Assembly: GCA_029718625.1 (NCBI GenBank) | Contig: CM056380.1 | Coordinates: 14,684,786-14,748,785 of the forward strand | Direction: 5' to 3' | Source of the DNA: Synaphobranchus kaupii | Taxonomy: Eukaryota > Chordata > Actinopteri > Anguilliformes > Synaphobranchidae | Length of the DNA stretch: 64,000 bases | Shown: piece by piece, positions 34,198-46,396 of the stretch | Position numbering within the stretch: position 1 is the first letter of the stretch | How the letters are laid out: each line of letters starts with the position of its first letter | Position numbers and translations under genes: made by a program | Notes under the pieces: generated by a model | Databases searched by the model: none | Seen by the model: only the letters and a program-made list of their open reading frames with translations | Told to the model about the DNA's origin: nothing

Positions 34198-35520
34198 TTG
34201 CATCTCCACTGATGTGGGCCTGTGTGTGACAGACAGTGGCTCAGAATAACCAGAGCACACCATGTTAGCTCTTTGCCCTAACCATTTGAAACCATGTCCC
34301 TCACACATGCAGTCGTAGTATTGTTTTTAAAAACCTCAAATTGTACTATGGTGTTCTATAAGTAAACCCCTTCACTTGTAGTGTCCTCTCCCACACTGAA
34401 GTAATGTGCTTTCTCAACCTCAAACCGCGTCTCCTTCATTTTGAGCTGGGAGTTCTGATATCGCATTACACGGTTTTCAAACATCAGTAATGCACTTTAT
34501 CTGCCTTCTCCTATTTAGACAATTTTTTATCCCCCACGTGTGCTTATCATATGTACGGACATTCATCCACCTCTCTGCCATTGATTTACTCTTTCTCCTG
34601 ACGGTTTTTGCTTTTTCTGTGGCCGCTGAGCTTCAAATCAGACGCACTTCTGTTCTGCATGGACATTTTGGTTCCTCTGAATTCGCTCAATACGCGCATG
34701 TCTGAGTCAACGCAGTGTTTCACCTCGTGGTGTAGTACGCGAGGAACTCGCTCGCCACTACTGTGCACTTAGCAGATTAAGCCGCGCTGCTTTTGTCGCG
34801 TTAAAAACAACGCAAAACGACGCGTTTCTTCAAGACACTGTCTCGCACTATAGCGCTCATTCACTCGCTTGCCTGTGGACTATACGCAAAGCATCCTAAT
34901 ACGATTTCCAAAATAAGAGTTAAACAAAGCTTCCGCAGTATGCTTCCCCTCGTTCGTTTTGAGCTTTTTCTTAGTGCCTTAGTGCCTTTTCTTAGTGCCT
35001 GTCCCCAAATCAACGCTCGATGCTATGTTTCACGAAACCCCTAAAACAGGAGAGCACTTTATTTCTGATTCTGAACATCTGTTCTGGATAAGATTGGAAT
35101 ATTGCTGTTAAATTAGATCTTCTGTTGTTTTGAATAGTTCAGAAAAATCTGGCCGAAGGTTGCTCGCCTGCATCCAAACAATAGACTTGTTGAGAAGATT
35201 GTTAATGATGTATCTCGTTGTACATGCCAAGACTAGGAATAATGGCCCCCAAGTTCTAAAATAGTTACAGTGTTATGCTACATGTAAATCCTTGGCTTAA
35301 GGTCCCTAGATATAAATCAAAATCCTTATAATATAGCAAAATCCAAATCCTTGTGATATATACATAAATTGAACCAGTGTCTGTGTTCTGTTTTACTTTA
35401 AGGCATATTGTATCTTTACAGAGTAATAAAATATGTAAATATATGATGTGACATACATACACTATACTTATATACTCTCCACTCCTCAGGATTAGGTCAT
35501 AGTCGATTATTTGCAGCACG
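34198..35520. other. Intergenic between the 48-bp array and tmem74b
   Basis: No recognised coding sequence. Small palindromic words around 34780-34830 (GTCGCGTTAAAAACAACGCAAAACGACGCG) are noted without interpretation. Confidence 0.4.
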
Positions 35521-35521
35521 T

Positions 35522-35527
35522 TTTATT
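35522..35527 (-). promoter_or_regulatory. Possible tmem74b polyadenylation signal
   Basis: TTTATT on the + strand (AATAAA on -) about 300 bases after the tmem74b stop codon. Confidence 0.4.
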
Positions 35528-35585
35528 GTTATACGGATTTTGCAGGAGTGCTTATTGTGCTTTGAACAAAAGCATTGTATATATG

Positions 35586-35664
35586 ATGTGTGTATGTGCG
35601 TTTGTGTGTGGGTGTGTATATGCGTTTGTGTGTGTGTGAGAGAGAGAGCGAGAGAGAGAGAGAG

Positions 35665-35701
<37 letters not shown>
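35586..35701. repeat. Compound GT/GA microsatellite
   Basis: Interrupted (GT)n, then (GA)n at 35637-35668, then (GT)n to 35701. It lies in the probable 3'UTR of tmem74b. Confidence 0.9.
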
Positions 35702-35826
35702 ATGTGCTACTACTGTAAAAGGAGTCACTTTATATATTATAATTTTCTTTTTTTATCACTGGACTCTACTCGTTTTGCTTACGGCCTTCCCTCGAGAAGA
35801 GGCAGCGCTACTGTAGCAGAAACAAC

Positions 35827-36588
35827 TTAGCTTGCCCCTTCTGCGTTGCTGACAGGGACAGTGGTGGCAGGAACAGGCTCGCATTCCACCAGAGAATCCC
35901 TGCCCTCTCCCTCTAGCTGTCTCATGCGCAGATTTATAGATCCGTACGTTTTTCTCGGCCTTCTGGACATTGCGAAAGTCCTCTTCCGGTACAGCTCACC
36001 TTTGCATATGGAAACCATGAGTAGCATTGACAAGAGCATGCCCCCAAGAGTTAGCAACCCCAGGCCGGCGATGATGCACTTGTCTAGGTGCGAGCCGAGC
36101 TCTGCGTAATACATCTCCAGTTTCTCCATCTGCCGCGCGGTCACCAAGTCCGGGTTGACCTTAGCTTCGCGGGGGATGGTGTAGGCTATAACCACCAGAA
36201 CAATTCCGCTCACTAGGAACACAAGGGCGAAAATAAAGCCATAATCGACTGAATGGGCGCTGGTCTCCGCGTCCAGCTCCTCGTCCGACCGAGGAGATAG
36301 TTCGTCTCTTTGGAAAGGCTGGGACTGTGTCTGCTGACCGCTGTTGTCATTAGTGGAGTCGCGACGAACCGTTCTCGGTTCGCCCCGGCGAACGGAGTTT
36401 CTGGCAAACCCCGTCTCCGGGTCCTCATCCTGAAACGAGGCGTTCTCGATGCCACCGCTGATTGCTGTCCGCGGTGCTGACGGGGTCGGCTGATGGGGAC
36501 TTGTAGGCTGATTAGAAGCACTTCTGTTCCCAACCCCAAAATCGCGGAGCTCCACAGTGTTCAAAGACTCCATCGAAAATCGCTTCAC
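35827..36588 (-). CDS. tmem74b: Transmembrane protein 74B (TMEM74B), complete
   Basis: 253 residues in a single exon, as for the mammalian gene. The N-terminal 115 residues are polar, Ser/Pro-rich and poorly conserved. The core is family-diagnostic: [20 protein letters not shown] starts at residue 115 (first membrane helix about 117-136), followed by [37 protein letters not shown], a second helix about 171-194, and then [11 protein letters not shown] and [13 protein letters not shown]. Two in-frame ATGs are possible: 36586-36588 and 36571-36573 (MESLNTVEL); the longer form is reported. TMEM74 proteins are linked to lysosome/autophagy membranes, but the B paralogue's role is poorly known. psmf1 is the neighbour here and in human 20p13. 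Confidence 0.95.
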   Translation of the reverse strand: MKRFSMESLNTVELRDFGVGNRSASNQPTSPHQPTPSAPRTAISGGIENASFQDEDPETGFARNSVRRGEPRTVRRDSTNDNSGQQTQSQPFQRDELSPRSDEELDAETSAHSVDYGFIFALVFLVSGIVLVVIAYTIPREAKVNPDLVTARQMEKLEMYYAELGSHLDKCIIAGLGLLTLGGMLLSMLLMVSICKGELYRKRTFAMSRRPRKTYGSINLRMRQLEGEGRDSLVECEPVPATTVPVSNAEGAS

Positions 36589-37800
36589 TCATGCCGTAGC
36601 TATTAACAATTCGCCCCCTCTCATTGTTCCGCTGGCAAGACCTGGGAGAAAACAATACAAATGTCACAGAAGCAACGGGCGGGTGGAAAGTTTATTCAAA
36701 TTGGGACATAAAGTATGCATTTTTTGCCATATTATATTGATTTGTTCCTCCGTTTAATTACGTTTTAATAATAGCCAAGACGATATGAAGTAAAACGTTA
36801 CAGGGTAACATTTACATGTATAGGACAGGCCTACCATTTTCACTCTAGATATATGGAATAACATCATAATTAAAGCCACGTTTTACGGCAATCTGTTGAC
36901 TGCAGGGATGTAGCCTATTAACCTTGGGGCGAGACAGTAGAAACGGAAGCATTTGCTTATCAACGAAACGTTTACCTGTGCGATGGTTGCTGTCAACTGC
37001 GGACTTGTTCTGTTTTTCAGAATTTAGACCATTGATATAGCTGTATTTTAAATTGGCCAAAGTTTAATTCTGCAAACGCGTAGCCTATTGGTATTACGGT
37101 AAAGCTACCTACATTATTTTTCCAACATGCATTCAGTCCCCAATATGCGCCTTATATCTCCTGGGAGCTCCTTTGTGACAAACGTCTGGTACCGCAACAC
37201 CTACGACCGTATTTACCAAAAGGATCCACTGAATTGGACGGTGGCATAATTTAAATTCAGATGGTATTAATCGGAAATTAATTATTCGGAAATTATTAAT
37301 CAAGGTATTAATCGGAATAACATTTAATCAGACTTCACACTGCCTTTTGCAGCCAATAATGTAGGCTACAACGAATTTCCGTCTTCTGCTGCACTGTGTG
37401 AAAACCGACGACTCCACATCACTAACAATTGCAACAACGTGTAGGCTAGTCTACCGACTGGAACCGTGTCGAGTTATCTAGAGGTGTGGTGCTTGTCTTT
37501 GCCAACCCCAGTAGCCTACGCTACAATCCTAGGATGACCTTGATAACATTTACAGCTCTGTTTTAAACGTAAACGGTTTGGACCATTAGAACAGCTGTCA
37601 GCATCAGAAATCAACACAAGGCGGCAAAAAAATTTTTTCCAATGTGGTCGAAAGTCGCACGAAAATAATCGCCGCTACAAACGCAAAACAGTACGCCTAC
37701 CTGCAAGCGTTGACGCTCTCGCTTGGTGATGATTTTACAGAGGAAAGATGCAGGATGTTGCGCGGAGACCACTCATAAAGACCTGAGATGTGAGGGAGTA
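36589..37800 (-). other. Inferred 5'UTR intron and first exon of tmem74b
   Basis: On the minus strand a good acceptor (TTGTTTTCTCCCAG) ends at 36642, 53 bases before the start codon. A good donor context (CGCTTGCAG then GTAGGC) places an upstream exon end at 37701. The sequence above it (37702 to about 37900) is CG-rich and promoter-like. Inferred from splice motifs only. Confidence 0.5.
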
Positions 37801-38091
37801 GCCATGCGCGAATGAGCAGCGCTCAGACTTAGCTGATTGAATACGGAGAAATCTGCAACACGCTCAGCGCGGTGCGGCTTACGGCTGCTCAAAACCGTGA
37901 CGGCACCCAATCCTTCCAACATTTCTTGAATTATTTGGATGCTCTCGTATGTTTAGTGTTAGTGTTAAAGAGTTGTTTGTTTTACTGTGGTCGGCAAGTG
38001 ATGTTTATATGACTCTAGAAGGCAAGGCAAGGTAGATTCTATATGAGACAGATTCTGCAGTACTAGGCTAACCATTGTACTCTGTGGTGGA

Positions 38092-38195
38092 TAGGGTTGC
38101 CAACCATCCCTTGAAATAAGGGACGATCCCTTATCTGTTCAATAATGAACTGATAAGGGATCGTCCCTTATTTCAAGGGACGGTTGGCAACCCTA
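38092..38195. mobile_element. 104-bp near-perfect hairpin MITE, hAT-like
   Basis: The ends TAGGGTTGCCAACC and GGTTGGCAACCCTA are inverted, and nearly the whole element folds on itself (AAGGGACGATCCCTTATC / GATAAGGGATCGTCCCTT) around a loop TTCAATAATGAA. The flanks GTGGTGGA (38084-38091) and GTGGTGGG (38196-38203) match at 7 of 8 bases, as expected of an aged 8-bp hAT target duplication. Confidence 0.85.
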
Positions 38196-38203
38196 GTGGT
38201 GGG

Positions 38204-41200
38204 TTTCATTTCTGACTATTTTTGCTTTTACAGTAGAGATCTCAAAGAGATTTGAATTTAGCCCGGGAACATTGATTGTGGTAGTATGGATGCAGAGAGT
38301 TTGTTTCACGTGTGATGTTCAATTAACAAGTGGATGCACGTCGTTTATACTTTACCTATTGTCAAGGAGACAGGTTGGGGGTACTGCCATCTATAGGCGC
38401 AAAATGAAGCTGCAGTGGACGAATTCATGTTTGTTGTTGTTATTCCCTCCCAGGAAACCGTGCGGAAACACATCAAACAGACACTTTGCCTTTAAATACA
38501 GTTAGCAACTTTACTATTATTAGACATCTCTTCATTAAATTTTCAGTAATTGTAATTGTTTATGGTAATTACCAAGAGCAGCAGTACAGTCGTAGCCTAC
38601 TTGTGATCAAATAAGTAAAATATCTAGGCTAGGCATCCTCAATAATTATTGAAGGCAGTTAGTTATTTTGTGAGCCCTCAAGAAAAGGCTATGGTATGAT
38701 GAAGTAGCTAAACATTAAACATATGGTGTCTTTTGTTCACAGAGGAAGTATTTTTCCCCCAGATCTACATCTCATTCTCTCTGAATCAGATATGCAATCA
38801 CATTCTGATTAGTTTACCTTACAGTTGTCATGATTTATTATTCATGCATTTTCTTTTGAACTCAAAATAAAGAACTGCATTTCCAAGAGAATTAAGGCAG
38901 AGGTCCCAAGATCACTGTGGGACTTACAAAAACACTCCACTTACTAAAACACTCTTTTCAGATGTTGCAGCTATACCTATATCCCACACTTTGTTTTGTG
39001 TTGCAAAGCCAGTTTTCGATCCAAGTAGAAATAGCCCCTTTAATTTAATATCTAAATTGCATTGTGACATATAGGTAATCAAATCATTTTCCAGTAGCCT
39101 ACTCCCTTTATGTTATTTCATAGAAGCTCATGTCAGCAGAATATTGCTGGCCGTATATTGCTTTTGCCATCTATAACTGTGTAGAACATCTAACTGTGCA
39201 GTTTGTAGGCCTATAGCTTACATTTTATATTTATATTCACTTGCTCATCTTAAAGATAATTTTTCTCAATAAAATGTCTTCAAATAAGTAACATCCTTCA
39301 AAAAAATAAGTAGACCTATACATTCAATTGATTTTTTAAAATATATTTACAATAGAAAATAAATGGATAAATTGATCCTTTGGTAGATTTTGAGAGAGTT
39401 TATTTGAGAAGGTTAGCTCAATTAGAAAAAATGTTTATAAATTTTTTTTTTTTAATTATCATTCTGAAGCTTCATTTGGTATGAAGATGTTCTAGCCTAT
39501 AAAGTAAATATATCCTACATTTTTACATTGTATTTTCTTCTTCATCCAGACAGGGAATCAAAGTTGGTGTGTTTATGTTTGAATTGAGTTCATGTTACTT
39601 GAGCCTGTACGACCGATGTTGCACAGCAACAAATGATGTAGGCTAAGATTAACACTTTCAGCACTGCTAGCGCACTTGCTACATAACTAATAACAATGTT
39701 GACAGCCACATTGTTTCACCATTTAAAGCAATATTAATTAATACAATATTAGTTAATACAGATAGACAAAAAATGACGATTCTGATTCAGCATCATAAAT
39801 GCACGTTGTAAAATAAAATGCCTACGCCTTCAATATCAGTAAAAAAAAAAAGAAAAAAGTATTTCCTGAGATGGAATCTTTTCCTTAACGCCCCAAAACC
39901 CCGTTCAGCTAGAAAAAAACTATTTTCAAGAAAAAACGTTGTGGGAAACGGAGAGCTGTGAAGAGAAAGGACAGAACATATGGGAAAGAAGACTGAAGAA
40001 ACGCGTGTGGTAAAATAAAAAATTCTGAAGACAGACGAGAGGGGCAGCCTGCCTGTGCGGGGGCATAAATAATGCAGCGCACTGGCTTGATTCCTGGCTG
40101 TTTCCATGGCAATCCCGCCATTTCGCCTCGTGCCCGTGCGTTCCTGATTTTTCTGAATCTAGATAGCTACACGCGCCGATTTCGTCGCATCAAAATGGAG
40201 AAATCTGAAGGTATCACCTTCACAGTCTGGCTACGATGGTATTTTTAGGGTAATGACGTCTCTAGCAACTGACAATAAACGGAGGGCGCATAGAGGAGGT
40301 TCTGCGACACGTTTTGAAACAAGTCCAGTAGAGCAGATTCTCAAAAGGTTGTCATTTTAATACATTTTCAGGAATGGCCATGAAACAACAGCTTCATAGT
40401 TCTATAATTTGTGCTTTCAAATGTCATTTCATTTCTGCAGTGGTGAGGATGTTGTTGTTGTTGTTGTTGATAATAGAAAGGTCAAAATCTGAATTAATTA
40501 CAGATATAATTACCTACAGCTACTGCTAAGATATAGGAGATATGTGCTTTAATCACAGGGAAGAACAGTTCACATGGCCATGTGCACTAGAGCTTGACTA
40601 AATCAGAGACTTAGGCCTACTCATCTCTAATTAAGTAGATAGCACACTTGCTATCAATTAAAATTTTTATTTAAAATGGTATCAAGAATGGGAAACTACT
40701 ACCACGCCACTGCACTGCATAAAAATAATACAGATCAATTTAATAATATTAAATTGATCATACCATTACTTGAATGTCTAGAATTACTTGAGGGTGTGTG
40801 GTCATAATCGGAAAAAGAAAAAAAAAAAGGATAAAATAGTTAATTATGAAAGGTAATATACTGAAACAATTATTATGGTCTTGGTTTTATTCAGAAGCAG
40901 TTGTTGCATGTTGGAGCAGCAATTCACATGTGTTATCTCATCTGTTGGGATAATACTGAGTTATTCCTTAATATTGAAATGCAAGTAAAAATGGCTTTAG
41001 ATACATTGGCCAAGTGCAGGGATGCAGACATTGTGCTGCAGGAGGTCCTGTCTGGATGAGATGTTAAACAAGGTCCTGATTCACTCTAACCATTAAAGGT
41101 CCCATGGCAGTTATTGAAAGGAGAAGGGGTTACCCTGGTAAAACTCCCAGCATGCCTCATTCCCCAGTTTAATTGGCTCACAGGCTCAGTGATGTCCTTC

Positions 41201-41924
41201 CTCCCATCTCAGCGGATGATGCGTGGGGGGTGTTCTGGTACAACTGGGCCTGCCCAGCATTTTTATACACAACCGTGAGCATGTTGAGATGTTAATTACT
41301 TAATTAGTAATTAATCAGGAACCACACCTGTGTGGGAGCACCTGCTTTCAATATACTTTGTATCCTTCAGTTGCTTGTAGCTTGTTATTGAAGGAACCTT
41401 GATTTTGTACAAACTGATTTCATTGATCATTTCTGTCAATTGGGAGAATATATTGCTTTTTTAACTGTTTTCATTAGGTTGAGAATATGTTGTACTGTAT
41501 TTCCTACAAACTGAAAATCCTAACATAAGACGCCACACAAGATCTCCTCATACTTCTCCCGCATTAGCTCACACTGCCTCTCGAGGGCCTGTCATGGCAA
41601 CGGTAACCATGTTGAGAGTGGTCCAGTGTTTAGGTCAATTATAAAGGTCATTTACCACTTAAATAACGCAGTTTCAGAAAGGCACCGAGACAGAATCCTC
41701 ACAGTTTGCGGAGTCATGTTCAAATCCCTTTAGGTGCTGTTTTCAAAGGGCAGACACATCAGATTAGCCATTCCTGTCTCATGAGGGGGTTCATTCCAAT
41801 CGCTTATTTTAGCCGTCTTCGTCTTGGTCCTCGCCTGACCCGGAAATCGATCAAGGTTCATCATCTTTAAGGACATTCCAAATCGCCAAATGCTGCTCGG
41901 AGGACCAAGGAACAAGGATTGAGG
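38204..41924. other. Intergenic, no gene recognised
   Basis: AT-rich with poly-A and poly-T runs (for example 39840-39860, 39443-39455). The short CG-richer patch 40090-40330 could be a promoter of an unseen transcript, but no exon could be supported. TTGTTGTTG at 40452-40468 is a simple repeat. Confidence 0.35.
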
Positions 41925-41975
41925 AGGCTCCGCTGTGAGGCGACAGTGCTATCCACTGCACCACCGTGCCACCCA
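41925..41975 (-). repeat. Fragment of a tRNA-like fish repeat
   Basis: Minus strand reads GGTGGCACGGTGGTGCAGTG followed by GATAGCACTGTCGCCTCAC, a widespread fish repeat start with an A-box-like word. Only about 50 bases are present. Confidence 0.5.
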
Positions 41976-43029
41976 AATTATGACAGTAGTGCTTAAGATT
42001 CTCCTGTTTTGTGCACCTGTTCCTCTTCATTTAGACTTTTAACTGAACTTGACTCTGCTTCTTAATTTTGATATTCTTGTATAGCGCCTCAGAATACATG
42101 AAGATCCCTATACCAATCTGGTATTACTGCTATTAATAAGTCACAGGCTATTGGAACACGACCGCTGTAGGGAAGTTCTAAGTCAATAATTAGGTCATCG
42201 GACCTCGAAACAAAAACAAAGAAAGACACACAGACTCTAGATTTACATCAGGGTGACATTTACATCTAGGGTGTGTTGTCACGATAAGTAGGCTTACCAT
42301 GTACAAATGTCAAATACATTCGCTAAAGGCTGAAATGTCAGACGAAAAAAATAAAACATAGGCGTACTAATGAGAGCATCTCTCATAATCCTTTGACCAA
42401 CAGGGAACTTTAAAACAAAATCATTCAAGGTTTGAACATTTTTGGTGACCTGGAAGGGGGACCACAGGCTAAGTTGCAAACATAACGTATTCCTCCACTG
42501 GGTAAATATAATGCTTGAAATGTATGTTGAGAGACATAATGTATTCGAAAACATGCATAAGGAAAAGTACAGTCATATCCAAGGGTTTTTTAAAATACAT
42601 GCATTCGGGATCTTTTTTCTTTTTTGTAAAAGTTTGCCATCTAGTGGTTAATGCATGGAAAAATATATACTAATAAATAACAAACAAAACATAACTGCTG
42701 TTGTTTTTTTCGGATATATAGATTAAAGAGGTATCACTGTACTGTTTATCATAAAATCCTAAGGCCAAAATAGTTAAATGAGTAGACCAGTTTTGTTTAA
42801 TGACAGCAGTCTTTTCAATTGTAAATACTGCACCATTCACAGAATTGTATTATTTGCAAGAACAGTTATTACCGCAAATACAGTGCCTCTCTTTTACCAT
42901 TAAGAGATTCCGTGCAAAAAAACACACAAACTATACCTTTTTAACGGCTACTTTTATATTGTGCTAGATTGTAAAATTTGGTAGAAGCATTGCAAAAAAA
43001 ACAAAATGGTGTCCGAAGACAATTCAATG
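41976..43029. other. Intergenic, nothing recognised
   Basis: No supported coding region. The ORFs at 42294-42554 (-) and 42442-42651 (+) are unsupported shadows. Confidence 0.4.
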
Positions 43030-43295
43030 CACAGACTTTTTTCAATTTTTTCTCCCGGTTTGGAATGCCCAATCGTATTCACCAGCCTCATCTCTGAAAC
43101 AGCCATTATTGATTCAGGAGACTGCCGACAATAACATGCTCTCTTCCAAAACAAAATACATGTCATGTCATGCTGCCATTTTGTTTCACACTGCTGTCCA
43201 CAAGAGATTGAGATTGGACAGAAACAATTCAGAGAAACACCCTTCATGTGCAGCTCGAGCAAGTGGATTTACCAGCAGGGGGCACTGGTAAGTGA
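43030..43295. repeat. Interspersed repeat flanking the 48-bp array, copy 2
   Basis: Shares CTCCCGGTTTGGAATGCCCA, the CTGTCCACAAGAG block and ACCAGCAGGGGGCACTGGTA, in the same order, with 31991-32235. Diverged but clearly related. Confidence 0.75.
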
Positions 43296-43527
43296 TGAGA
43301 CAGCCAGCCCACCCAGAGACTCTACAATGCTCCCATTTTAGCACTCAGCATTTGCTCCTGAAAATGTATGTGTGCTAACTGGAAAAATAATTTAGGAGCA
43401 CATCTACTAATGGGGATGCATTCGTGTGCTCCTGAATTTTTGAACTTAGGAGCACATATGCTCCTTGGAAAATAATTTAGCATAGAGCCCTGCGGATATG
43501 TGTTACCTTGCAGGGCTGCCAGCCATA

Positions 43528-43825
43528 ATTAACACTGGAACAGTCTGGACCTGGAACAGAGCCTTAACAGATACCAGTCTGTGGGGTCAATCCACACACT
43601 GGAACAGAGCCTTAACAAATACAAGACTGTGGGGCCCATCCACACACTGGAACAGTGCCTTAACAGATTCCAGACCATGGGGGCCAATCCACACACAGGA
43701 ACAGTGGCTTAACAGACACCAGTCTGTGGGGTCAATCCACACACTGGAACAGTGCCTTAACAAAAATACCAGACCGTGGGGCCCATCCACACACAGGAAC
43801 AGTGGCTTAACAGATACTAGACCCA
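43528..43825. repeat. Short diverged 48-bp minisatellite array, about 6 units
   Basis: Units such as CCACACACTGGAACAGTGCC and TTAACAGATACCAG are the same repeat as at 32363-34197, about 9.3 kb away. They carry more substitutions and irregular lengths (for example an extra AAAAA near 43764). Confidence 0.9.
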
Positions 43826-44616
43826 GAGCATTTTCTGGAAATTGCCTGTTTGTGGTTAGTAAAAATGATCAAAGTCTGTAACCTCTAAAGCCTTCTGAAC
43901 ATTCTGGCAGCCAAAAATAAACAAATATTTTTTGGTCTAACAGGTAAAAATCTGTATGTGGGAAAAGAACAGTTCAAAGACAAAGCAAATGACAGCGAGC
44001 CAAACCTGCAATTAAAATAAGTTTAAGGGGAAAATGCAGGCCACTGCAGAGAGGATATGTGATTGAGGCTACATGTAGCGCCAATCACTTCTCTGTATCA
44101 GAGGTTTCTACTTGTCAATTTATATTCTAGTTTCCCAATATTCTATTTGTAAAGGCATCCTCAAAACTAAGTTAACACAGTGTTCAATGCAGCTTTGAGG
44201 AGGTATACCTCTTACCACCTATTTTCATCGGTTATCCTTTATTTACTCGTAACCAAACACAGTTCCATAATGGTAAAATATGGTATTTTTACATGTGACA
44301 TTTACTCAAAAGTTTATCTCTGTAATAACGGCTACTGTAGCCTACGACGTCGTTCTGCCCGTGTGGTCTCCAACTCGATAATATGCAATATCTACTTTTG
44401 GCGCAACCCAATGGTCATCGAGGCACTGCAACCCGATTGAGACACTGGAAACCGATTATGGACCGAAGAGGATGATTTCTGCTCTTGTGTACAACAACAG
44501 TACGCATCTAACAGTTTTAAAAATGTAAAGTAAATACAAAACATTAAATGTATGACAATGGTCAGTCATTTTCTAATATTTTCTAGTAGTAAGTTGTAAA
44601 AGGTTTACATCCCTTA
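43826..44616. other. Intergenic, nothing recognised
   Basis: No supported gene. The ORF at 44180-44440 has no recognised similarity. Confidence 0.4.
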
Positions 44617-44980
44617 ATAAACCTCAGGCACTTGATATGGACACCTTTGTCCCTCTGGGGTCCTGAGAAAGAGCTGAAGGTGTGCCGAAAGCTGTCTGAT
44701 AAACCTCAGGCACTTGATATGGACACCTTTATCCCTCTGGGGTCCTGACAAAAAGCTGAAGGTGCGCAGGAAGCTATATGATAAACCCTATTTTTATACA
44801 GTCAATGGATAAACCTCAGCCACTTGATATGGACACCTTTGTCCCTCTGGGGTCCTGAGAAAGAGCTGAAGGTGCGCAGAAAGCTGTATGATAAACCTCA
44901 GGCACTTGATATGGACACCTTTATCCCTCTGGGGTCCTGAGAAAGAGCTGAAGGTGCGCAGGATGTAAGCTGTATGATAA
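44617..44980. repeat. 80-84 bp tandem repeat, four units
   Basis: Unit begins ATAAACCTCAGGCACTTGAT and includes CCTCTGGGGTCCTGA and GAGCTGAAGGTG. Starts are at about 44617, 44699, 44809 and 44891. A 28-bp partial start and extra sequence (CTATTTTTATACAGTCAATGG) separate units two and three. Confidence 0.9.
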
Positions 44981-46349
44981 TGGTGGCGATTAGCCTGCAC
45001 GGAATAAAGTGATCTCCGAGAATGGCAGGTCTGTTTCATAATCTTTGGGAATTGACTGAAAAAACAAAAAAACAACAGCAACAAAAAGGACTACATCTGC
45101 TTTAAAAAAATATAGCTCCACTATATGTTCAATTATAGGGACCTTAGCTCTTGTGTAGAGATGTCAATTTTAAACCAACTAGCTAGCTCATGTGGCCCTA
45201 AAAAACGCTGATTTTTGTTTGTAGCTCTAGCTAGCTAATGTTAGCCATCAATCCAATAAAAATGTAACGACAATTCGCGTTTCCATAATTATATAGCATG
45301 GAAGTAATATTGATTTGTGATGTTTCAGTATAAAGTGTTAATCTAGTTTGCTAGCTAAGTGATCGTCTTGCAGTCTTCAGATAAACACCGCTAGCTGGTT
45401 AACGTTAGCTAGCTGTCCAGTCAGACATTGTCATGATGCTCTATAGATGATCGGTCGCCTGCAGACTAACGTTAACGTTATTTATGTTTAGATTAATACA
45501 GTTAGCGAGTTAATTTTGAATTATTAACGTCAGGCAGCTGATTTACTGCAACAGGGTCTGGCAGTTTGACGGCCTGGCTAGAAAGCAAAGTAACGTTAGC
45601 ACGCTAGCTAACATAACCTAACAATCAAAGAAGATAAATCGCCAGGTTTGGTTATAAAATGGAAATCCATTCACTGCTGTAAGTGGCTTGCTATGCTGGC
45701 ATAGTGCGTCAGAGTAGCAAAGTTACACCATTTTCCTGTGCAACGTTACGCCATATAACGTTATGTAGCAGTGCATTTTACATGGCCAGCTGTGTTGCCC
45801 GTTTAGTGTGTGGGCCAACATTACTACCTTTAACCAGCCATCTTCCACACAAAATAATGAATTTGCACTGCAGAAGAATAAATCAGCTAGTGAAAAAACT
45901 TGTTTTGGAGAATCGCTTTTTTTTTTGTTGGGACAATTGGACAAGAAAGTGTGTGTCCAGTAACGTTAGCTAGTTGATGTTAGCTAACGTTACCAGACAG
46001 CTCGTTTTTGAGTAACGATAGCTACGTTAGATTTCTCTTTCAAGTTCTCCAGCTAGGTCGGAAAGTGTGGACTATTATTTGTTGCTGTTACTTTAGTTGC
46101 CGAAGTCTAGAAAAGTTATAACGTTATCTTGTCATCTTCTGTGTTCAAAGTCGACTGTTGTAATGTTGTTTTTCTGTGATTGCAACTTTGTACTTGGCTG
46201 AATCTTGAGTAAGTTGAAAAATACTGTCCTCGTTTATTAACTTAAAATGTTTTTGGTTTTGTTTCCCAAAGGTCTGACTTGACGCTAATAAGGTAAACAT
46301 CAGCCCCCATTGTTCATCGGTGGCCACTGAGTTTTTTGTGTTGGTCCAG
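44981..46349. other. blcap upstream region, probable promoter or 5' intron
   Basis: Many copies of TAACGTTAGCTAGC-like words (for example 45400-45420, 45590-45612, 45960-45990), a simple-sequence motif common in fish DNA. The blcap 5'UTR exon should lie in or upstream of this region but could not be fixed. Confidence 0.4.
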
Positions 46350-46396
46350 CTGTGCGGACGTCATTTTGAGGTCGGTGTTCGTACTAATCTGAGACC

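Noticed and set aside
32307..34229. 640-codon + ORF and 544-codon - ORF
   Set aside because: Both are made of a 48-bp minisatellite that lacks stops. There is no non-repeat domain, no splice context and both strands are equally open.
36213..36539. Second minus ORF inside tmem74b
   Set aside because: Alternative frame of the tmem74b exon, arginine-rich shadow.
39793..40121. Minus ORFs with a Met start in a CG-richer patch
   Set aside because: Begin in GC-rich sequence but run into poly-A; no domain and no splice context.
41925..41975. Possible tRNA gene on minus strand
   Set aside because: Only an A-box-like word within a common repeat fragment; no cloverleaf or B box.
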